DNA from: Holothuria scabra
Lineage: Eukaryota; Echinodermata; Holothuroidea; Aspidochirotida; Holothuriidae
Direction: 5' to 3'
NCBI GenBank assembly: GCA_037179385.1
Contig: CM074184.1
Span: 10,000,001-10,064,000, forward strand
DNA: 64,000 nt
Positions 56,285 through 64,000 of the stretch are shown here, one piece after another. Each line of letters opens with the position of its first letter. Positions within the stretch are counted from its first letter, which is position 1. The notes beneath the pieces are model-generated. The model did no database searches and was not told where the DNA came from. It worked only from the letters and a program-made list of their open reading frames with translations. Both the position numbers and the translations under genes were made by a program.

Positions 56285-57616
56285 CTGATATGCTGAATGA
56301 TAATGACGTCTGCAGTGGTCAGTTTTGACCTGTATCTGGGTACTGATGGGTGACCCCGACCCCTGACAAGTAATTTTTGCTTTCATGTCGTAAAGCTAGA
56401 ATTCAATGTACTCCATTTTTGATGGTAACAGTTCACACTCTTCAATGATTAATTCACTGGATTGGGTGACTGTCTCGGTTTGAAATGTTCTAAATACAGT
56501 TTTTAAAATGAAAATCTTGGCCATTTTTCTTGCATAATGCTTCCGAACTGCATAGGTGGCGGAAGATGTTTTTACTGGGGGCCACAAGTTTTCGGCAGCC
56601 GACATAATGGTGACGTCTTAAGGCGGTCCGGTTTTGTGCAAAGTACAAAAACCCCATCTGCGGTGGGGTCCAGGGGAAAGTCCCAGTAAGTTGTCCAGGG
56701 CAGTGACGTAGCTACGATTTTTTGTGGTGGGCTATGGGGGGGGGGGGCTGGATACTTTTGCAGGGGGCTGGAGTTACTATCTAAGCGTAGCACCGTTGGC
56801 GCGGAGCAAACAAAGAAAATTTTGGATTTTAAAACCTCCCAGATGGCTGGAAATGGCATTTGTCAGGTTTATTTGTCTTTAATTCTGGTGAGAAAAGTTT
56901 GATTTTTTCAGATTCAAACACACTTTTGAGATACTGATGAGCTCAGTTCATTTCTCCACTGGACTATTGTGAGACAATGGGCCAATCGTATAACGAAGGC
57001 TTGGTACGGGAACTTGCTGAGTATGACAACACGAGATAGACGCACGGGAAGGAAGAGTACAGATTTCAGTTCTATTTCAGCATCATTAGTGATCTTTATT
57101 CAGTTCAACTTCAACGGCCAGAAGAAAAAAAAAGTTGCTTAAATCAATTATATACAAGGTGACTGCATGCTTCTGCTTCGAGGTCTGTTGCAGGAGTGAC
57201 CAGCTAATGGGCTCGGTCTTCGAAACCTCGTACGAGATCCGAACACCTGCAGTCACCTGATTGGTCAAAAGTTATGACGCACCAATGTAAATGAGTGTGC
57301 TGATCTAAATGACCAATGAGGCGGCTGCAAAGGGTGAAATTGCCCACACCTTGAAAATATGGGTTACAGTGTGCACGTGGAACTAAGGCGATGTAATATA
57401 TATGTCACGTTCACCGGTAACACGTGACGGGAAACAGGAAGGGCCCTGGGAATCTAGAACAAAGGAAGGGAGAGCTGTTCATAAACAACAAGATGGCGTC
57501 TGCTAAAGATCATGGAGAGTATACCACAATACCTGACACTATGTATCGTAAGATGATCGCAAATCCGGAATCCTGCTGAATGTTGCAAGCAGCTGTTCCA
57601 TTGAACGCGTGGGTAA
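56285..57616. other. Mixed hAT-type remnants
   Basis: A left end CAGTGACGTAGCTACG at about 56702, a poly-G run, and a core copy at 56781 (CTAAGCGTAGCACCGTTGGC) indicate at least one element with an unidentified right end. CATAGGTGGCGGAAG at about 56550 resembles the complement of TTTCTGCCGCCTATG at about 61580 and could be the edge of a larger outer element. No gene. Confidence 0.35.
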
Positions 57617-57624
57617 GGTAGTTC

Positions 57625-58939
57625 CATGGGCGTAGGGGAGCATTTCGGTTTGGGGGCAGAAGATTTTCCCCGAAAAATGTAATTCTGCCCGTAAGACAGT
57701 CAAGCGTAGCGCCACCACCAGTTTGCGCCGAGCGTCCAGAAAATTTAAAAATTTGTACCCCTCAGACAGTGGAAAATGACATTTCCCAGGCTAATAGAGG
57801 GATCTAAGCAGTCCCTTTTTATTATAAAATTGCCAGATAAAATGTATCACTACAAATTGATGAAACGGCCCCGTATATTTTCGAGATATTTCACTCTATT
57901 GGGACTCTTGGCTAAATTCAATATATATTGAAAAAATTGTGTGCCCTAACTTCCGACTATATATGATTTTACCTTTGAAAAAGTAGGCCTATGTGGATCT
58001 TGGCAGTCGCTATTTTGATCAGAAGAATCAGATAAAATGTACCACTACCATTGGATGAAATGAAGTAAATGATTTTTTTTTTATTAGTAACACAGGTGTG
58101 TTTAAATGAATTTTCAAGCAGACTTTTGAGAAGATGTTCTCACACTGCGTCATTGAAGTATCGAAAAACAAATTACCCGATTTTCATAACCATTGCCCGT
58201 GTTTGGCTCTAGAGCAGAATAGATGGCAAACTTTTGGGCACCTGAACACCCTTCCGTCTATCCGTTGAATTAATTTGGCAATTGAAACGTCCCAACATTT
58301 TTTTTAACCTTTGCCCGAATATTTGACCATTTCGGGTTTTGCAAGACTACAGTATGAAGTTGGGATGATGAAAACCCTTTTTTCACATCCTACACAAATG
58401 TGTCGCAGGTCTTTTTCATTTTCCATGAAAATTTTACTTTAAATAAGCGTCTTCTTTGTTTTCTCGCAAAGATTTGAAGCAATCATAAATAACATGCCAT
58501 TTCGGGTATTGTGTTGCACAAGATTTAAGAACATGCTCAAGACAAGAATGATTGTTTCTTTTAAGCCGCAGACTTCCCAAATGTGTCGCGATATTTTTGC
58601 ATCTCTTTAATTTTTCGTAACCATGTTACCCTTGCTACGATACTTTTCCATTTTCGGGCAAATGCTTGAAAGAATTTGGATATTCGACAATTTCGAACAT
58701 TGTGTTGTGATTATCTGTGAAGTAAAGGTCACGAATAATAGCTTTTTGAGATACCCGAAGGTGTATCGACTTTTTGGAATCTTGACTTGGTTTCTGAAAA
58801 ACAATTCCATTTTCAAAATTAAAGGGCTGTCCGAATTATTTCCAAATTCTTGCCCGAATTTCCCCCAAATTCCTGCTCGAATTTAGATTTTGCGGAAATT
58901 TGGGACAGTCTTCCCCCTGTCCCGTCTCGTACGCCAATG
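57625..58939 (+). mobile_element. Probable hAT-type element, degraded target duplication
   Basis: It starts CATGGGCGTAGGGG and ends TCGTACGCCAATG. The flanks GGTAGTTC and GGTATGCC agree at 5 of 8. It contains AAAAATGTAATTCTGCCC and the core copy AAGCGTAGCGCCACCACCAG at about 57702. Confidence 0.55.
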
Positions 58940-59602
58940 GGTATGCCCACTTCACCCAAGAGCTAAGTGAGGTTCTGTGAGGTAATAGGGGTAAGGTTGC
59001 GACCCTTGAGACTGCACCGACCCAACATAAGTTTGGTGGTTGCTCTGGCCAATGACTGGCAGCAATGGCCGTGCAAAGTGCAAATTCCTTCCGACCATAT
59101 AAGACCCAAATATTCTACTCACCACACCAAGTATGATTTTGGAACAATTTTGTGCATCCTCAGGAGTTGAAAAAAGCCCTACAGGAGATAGAAACATGCC
59201 AGATGCTAGGAGCACACTTTAATCCACACCAAGGTAGCCAATTCCTGCCACTCCAAATCTGTTAAAAAATTATCCATCCAGAAAACCGATGAGTAAAAAA
59301 TCAAGAGATTCCGAAGATATGAGGCTTGTCACAGTCTACCTGAATTTATTCCGAAATTCAGAGTAGGGCACAATTGCAGAATACCCTGCAACTGTTTGAA
59401 GGGCGAAAATAAACTCTCCTACAGGCTTTCATTAATGTGGGGTGCAACTTTTGCACTCTGAAAAGAAATAATTGAGCCAAATAATGGCCGAAATGTAATT
59501 ACTTTGGAAAAATGTATTTTGCGACATTCACGGTTATTGGGGAGCCATAACCCCCCCCCCCAATCTCATACAAAAATATTGGGGGGCAGGCCCCCTCTGC
59601 TG
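58940..59602. other. Between elements, nothing recognised
   Basis: No gene supported. A poly-C run near 59550 and the GGGGGGCAGGCCCCC palindrome at about 59581 lie just before the next insertion. Confidence 0.35.
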
Positions 59603-61563
59603 CAGTGGCGTAGCTAGGATTTTTCCAGGGGGGGGGGCAAAGGTATGAAATTTCCCCAAAACTTTTCCCGGTCAATGTGTATGTATTTCATATAAAATAT
59701 GCAAACTTACAAGTATAACAACATTACCATGTCATTTTGTAATATTACCTGCATTTTAATCTTAAAGTAAAACATTCAGCAATCGGAAATAACAAAGTAT
59801 ATTATTTTGGTAAACAATATCTGGTTTATTTGTATGTACTAACGCAGGATTTCTCTGAAGGGGAGGGGCATGCAGTATGGTCTAAGGGGAGGGGTGTCCG
59901 GAAATTTTTTGACGTTTTCAAGGAGCCTAGATGCAAAATGGTGCAAGATTTTCGACTTTGACAGAAACAGTGTTAAAACTTGAATCGTGGTGGTTCATGA
60001 GGATAAAACTGAAACTTTTGTGTCTTGACATGCATTTCCTTATGCCATTTATGCTACCCTACGAAGCAAAACTTGTCATTAAATTTGCACACTTTTAGGA
60101 GTCAAAATAAAAGAGCATTGATCGGTATTTGTTGTTTTTCTTAGCCACAAAATGTTACTTTGTCATACAGATTATCTAAGCGGAGCGCCACCATTGGTTG
60201 GCGCGGAGCGTAGAGAAAATTTGGAAAAATCAGACCCCTTAGATGGCCGGAAATAACATTTTCCAGGCTAACACGAAGAATCTAGCCAGTTGCTTCCTTC
60301 TTTTGTCGTTTGCAATAAAATGCTCACTTCAAAATATGTTCGCAAACTGCAAAGTGATCAGAGAGTTAAGAGCTAATTTTACCCCAAAAATGTAATTTTG
60401 CCCAAAAGACCAAGCGAAGCGCCACCATTGGTTGGCGCGGAGCGTAAAGAAAATTTCGAAAAATCAGACCGCTCAGATGGTCAAAATGGCGTATTTATGC
60501 TTGTAAAGAGAATCTAAACATGTAGCCTTTTTTATCGATGCCACCAGTGGGAAGCAGAGTCTACCTTTTTAAGTAAAATTGGAATTTGACAGAATTTGCC
60601 TAGGTCTATTTGTAGGAATTAAAAAAAAAAAATGGCATCACTGAAAGACCTTGCAGGGACAATCCTTCCCCTTTGAAAATTTTTGAAAAATTGGGTGTCC
60701 TTATAAGCAATCTGGTGCCACATATGCTATCTTTTGAAGTAAAATCTGTGTTAATAAAGTTAGACTACGTATTTTTAAGAACAAAGAAAAAATGGCATAG
60801 GTGAGGGGGCATGGCCCAATTGTCTCCCCTTCGCACGCCACTAAGAAGGCCTAATAGTGGCTCGATCACACAGGATATCCTGTTAGAAAAGCAGTCTGTT
60901 AAGTGTAGAAGGCTACAAGGTACTCATTGTCCATTTATTGTTACACTCAAAGTGAGCAGAAAGCTATTTTCCCGAACTAGCTTGTAAGCCTCCCGGATTA
61001 GGCTAAGTAACAAAATCTAAGTGTGCCAACGGATCCCGTTAATTCTAATTTCTAGATTAACTTTAAGTTTATCGTTGGCTATGGATTGTTTCAGCCCCAC
61101 CCATCGTTACAGAGTAAAATCGTACAGCTACTGCTAGCTTGTAGAAGAACATAACAACCTCGGGGGTCTACAGTAGTGACTTGTCAGTTTTCACATCCTT
61201 TTACTGAATTCCCAAAGTATCACCTGAATAACAGCTTTCTGTGCACTAAAATGCACTGATCATAACCCCCGTGCGTATACAAGCACAAGAGAACATTCAA
61301 TCTGCTACGCGGTGAGGACATTTCTATGGAACGCGAATTGGGCCGGTTCATGCGACACTGACGAAATCTGAGTTAATTTGGTGCATGAAAATACGAATTA
61401 TGTATGAGAAATGTCTCACAATTTCTTATTCTAACAAAAAATTTGAGAAATTTTTGTAATAATAGGAAGATTCATCAAATTTCCCCATTTTCATCAAATT
61501 TCCCCAAAAATTTTTCCAGGGGGGCAACTTGCCCCCCCTGCCCCCCCAGTAGCTACGCCACTG
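59603..61563 (+). mobile_element. 1.96-kb hAT-type element with perfect 8-bp target duplication and two core copies
   Basis: The ends CAGTGGCGTAGCTAGG and AGTAGCTACGCCACTG are inverted, flanked by CTCTGCTG at 59595-59602 and 61564-61571. The core motif occurs twice (60174 and 60414). The right 400 bp matches 22921-23407. No transposase frame remains. Confidence 0.92.
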
Positions 61564-61571
61564 CTCTGCTG

Positions 61572-62240
61572 GCCCCCGTTTCTGCCGCCTATGAGTACTG
61601 CATGAAATACTGTGATCAATTGCCCATCGGAAAAGTATTTCCATTATATCATGGTCTCTTTTCTCCCTTTCGTTGTGAAATATGTCAAAGTTAGTCCAGT
61701 AAATTTCAATTACCACAAATTTGTCTCGATATTGAGTCAAAGTGTACACAAGTACGCTCTAAAGGGGAACCCCTATAGCTTTCCGTACAATTTCTTATCC
61801 AAGACTGCAGTATTTGACTTAAAATATGCTCGAATAATTGTTATCACCAGAAATACCCAAGGACCCTCAAAAATTTCCAAACGCGTCTTCTATCGTGTCT
61901 CTCTGTAATACATGTCAAAACTGCAACATTTACGCTCCAAAGTGAGTTTGAGGGCATACTCAGCAGAGGTTAAATGACTTCATTGCCATGATCGTGTTAG
62001 CAATATCTAAAGAGGGGAGCCACCATTTGTTGTCGCAAAGCGTTCCAAAAAATGTTGGCCTCGGTAACACACCCCCTAAATTTCAGGAAACGTGCACTTC
62101 CCATGCCTTCATACTCAGTAGTAAGGTACAGCACGCTGTGGCGCCAACTGGCTTATTGAATACAATTTTCGCATTGTGCTTTAATGTCGCATTAAAATGA
62201 AAGATCTACTTAACAGGCACAAAAGAAGTTCCCCTTCCCA
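61572..62240. other. Intergenic, element remnants
   Basis: It contains a divergent core copy (ATATCTAAAGAGGGGAGCC near 62003). No gene supported. Confidence 0.35.
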
Positions 62241-62254
62241 TTTGAAATATGCTG

Positions 62255-62345
62255 AGATCAAGAGGTGTGAAGTTAAACTTCTGGCCAGGTCATACTGAAG
62301 ATTTTAAAAATGGAACCTGCTGCTACTGCCACTGTGCTGTGTGTG
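62255..62345 (+). mobile_element. tRNA-SINE fragment
   Basis: AAACTTCTGGCCAGGTCATA, then GAAGATTTTAAAAATGGAAC and CTGCTGCTACTGCCACTGTG, follow the same order as the tails at 17405 and 26990. The tRNA-like head is missing or very divergent. Confidence 0.5.
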
Positions 62346-62786
62346 CAGAAGATTTAAATCTGTGTCGAATTTTCCAAAATCATAGACTTGCCCCAAGTCT
62401 CTCGAGATGTTCCCTCTCAGCTGTAAGGATTCTTCTTTGCCACTATTCCCTCTCTACGTGTCACCCCTTTCACCTCTCCCACTGCACCTCTACAGTCAAA
62501 CCAACTTCTCACACTCCTCTTTCCACTTCAAATCGTTTCTAACACCAATACACACTGTGCAAACCAACCTACATCGACCAACACACCTCGACCGGTCATG
62601 CCCGCTAACAAGTTTTTACACTCACCGCTTCGAACATTGCTACACTGAGTCATCAGGTCATTGTAAGGATCTTGCGTGGCAGATTCTTGTTTATACACTG
62701 TGCACATATCAACAAGCGGAGATCTAGCTTATCGAGAAGCGGCAAGTTTGAACTGGCCGCTCAGCAGGCTCGTGCATGTGTGTTCG
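62346..62786. other. Pyrimidine-biased stretch, no gene seen
   Basis: The plus strand at 62395-62600 is strikingly C/T-rich without being a simple repeat. Overlapping short frames have no recognisable content. Confidence 0.35.
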
Positions 62787-63025
62787 ACTTTTTTAATCAG
62801 ACTACTCAAACTTTCAGTGCTTCAGTGTTCTTTTGTAGTATTAAATTTAAGAGCTTTTGAATATTTTGGTTACGTCTAGGTTTTTGTAAAAAGTATTAAT
62901 TTAGTCACGGAAGATTGCGGTAATTATTTTAAGTATTCCTCTTTTAAAATTACATGGGGGGGGGGGGGGGGGGCAACCGCCAAAGCAACCCAATGTGTTC
63001 AACAACATTATAGCAGGGTAAGGCG
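62787..63025 (+). repeat. Second copy of the 235-bp dispersed repeat
   Basis: Near-identical to 52747-52980. The internal poly-G run is longer here. The flanking sequences differ, so the copied unit ends at these borders. Confidence 0.8.
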
Positions 63026-63049
63026 AGAGACGTGAGAGACTTGGGGCAA

Positions 63050-64000
63050 CAGGGGTGGCGCCAGGATTTGCCCGACATGGGGCCAGCATTTCAAGGCCCC
63101 GACAGCCTTGCACTTCATGCTCAATAGTGCCCCTGCACGGTGAGTGGTGTCTAGCACAAAGATTTTGAGTTAGTCCCGGTGGGACGTGACTAAGCGGATT
63201 TTGGGGGGCGCGTACCGCGCGAAATTTTTGGCTTTCGTTTCAACGAATTGCTAAAAATCAGGAGTTTCTTTTGAAGACAAAATTTAACATTTGATGAAAA
63301 AAAATTGGCCTAGGAACATTAAAAAGTTGAGGTGTTTATTGAAGAATCTGTCCTTAATATGGGGAAAATCCAAAACGTTATTTAGGCATCAGCTGAAAAC
63401 ATTTTGGGGTTAAGCATTTAATCGTACTAGGCCCACGTACTAAGGCTTCAACACGAGACTACAAGTTTGCCCGAAAAGTGTTTTCCTTTTTTTTTGGAAC
63501 GAAGATTTGTATTAAGAGCTTATTTTGTTGGTGATAAATGGAAGAATTTTTTGTACGGTTATAATGAAAAATTTCGGTTTCTTATTAAGTGATATACCTT
63601 TCAAGAGCAAATTCAGGTCAGTAGAATGTCGGGTGATTAACAGAGTTGGCTTTGATTATTTGTTGTTCGGAATATTGAAATTGGAAATTTGCCACTTTTA
63701 GCAATCTGAAGCTATTGGAGAAAAATTGTAATTTTATGACAGATTTTGGGGTTTTACGGAAGAATCTAATCTTGTTATGAGAAAAATCAGGTAGGGGTGA
63801 TCTGTAGTTTTGTTGGGTTACTGAATATCATCATGCAGATTAATGCCTTCGAGACATACTGGAAAATTTTCCCACGGAAAATTTTGGCTTGCCATATATT
63901 TGAAGTTTTATATTTTACATATTGACATAGACGCTCGGGAGCGTTTCAGTTTGGGACGGGGAGAATTGTATTTTTTGTTCGAAAAATGTCATTATGACCC
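63050..64000 (+). mobile_element. TIR element related to 27532-28420, cut by the window end
   Basis: It starts CAGGGGTGGCGCCAGGATTT. The interior follows the 27.5-kb copy through GTTAGTCCCGGTGGGA and GCATTTAATCGTACTA to the window end. An extra GGGGGGCGCGTACCGCGCG palindrome lies near 63203. Confidence 0.6.

Noticed and set aside
56550..61583. A single 5-kb outer element bounded by CATAGGTGGCGGAAG and TTTCTGCCGCCTATG
   Set aside because: The ends are complementary, but the flanking 8-bp sequences do not match, so the link is unproven.

Overview
The window is animal nuclear DNA. It is AT-rich, intron-dense and crowded with short interspersed elements. An echinoderm or closely related deuterostome fits best: the long-intron SPATA20 gene, the tandem AGGTCA-rich elements, the tRNA-derived SINEs and the abundant short hAT-type elements point that way, but this rests on general pattern and no species is claimed. 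No rRNA, intact tRNA, CRISPR array or bacterial operon is visible.

1-14 kb: the 3' half of SPATA20 on the + strand, six coding exons with consistent splice phases ending at the stop at 13923-13925. The second visible exon carries an in-frame TGA at 5961-5963, so this copy may be a null allele, a pseudogene or a sequence error. Its introns hold tandem-repeat mobile elements packed with AGGTCA nuclear-receptor half-sites. One sits inside a decayed LINE reverse-transcriptase remnant and is itself interrupted by a hAT-type element.

14-30 kb: intergenic. It holds two more AGGTCA-array elements, a 262-bp hAT-type element with a perfect 8-bp target duplication, tRNA-derived SINEs, MITEs with TTAA-type ends and GC-rich hAT-type elements.

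30-53 kb: the most unusual part, a candidate undescribed gene on the + strand. Exon 1 encodes a hydrophobic N-terminus. A symmetric two-exon cassette (A+B, 90 codons, phase 0 at both ends, cysteine-bearing) follows and is duplicated in tandem by a segment of about 2.9 kb. Downstream lies a string of exon-like modules with good 3' splice sites, encoding short Glu/Asp-rich tails that each end in a stop. They are mixed with a 6.5-kb array of about 130-bp units and a 72-bp array in which nearly every unit contains a polypyrimidine tract plus CAG. A last candidate terminal exon in the matching phase lies at 53258-53383. I do not recognise the protein family. Exon joins come from phase and splice motifs only; transcript evidence is absent.

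53-64 kb: no convincing gene. It is a stack of short non-autonomous hAT-type elements, two with perfect 8-bp target duplications. Several carry the same roughly 90-bp internal core around a GCGCCA...TGGCGC palindrome although their ends differ.
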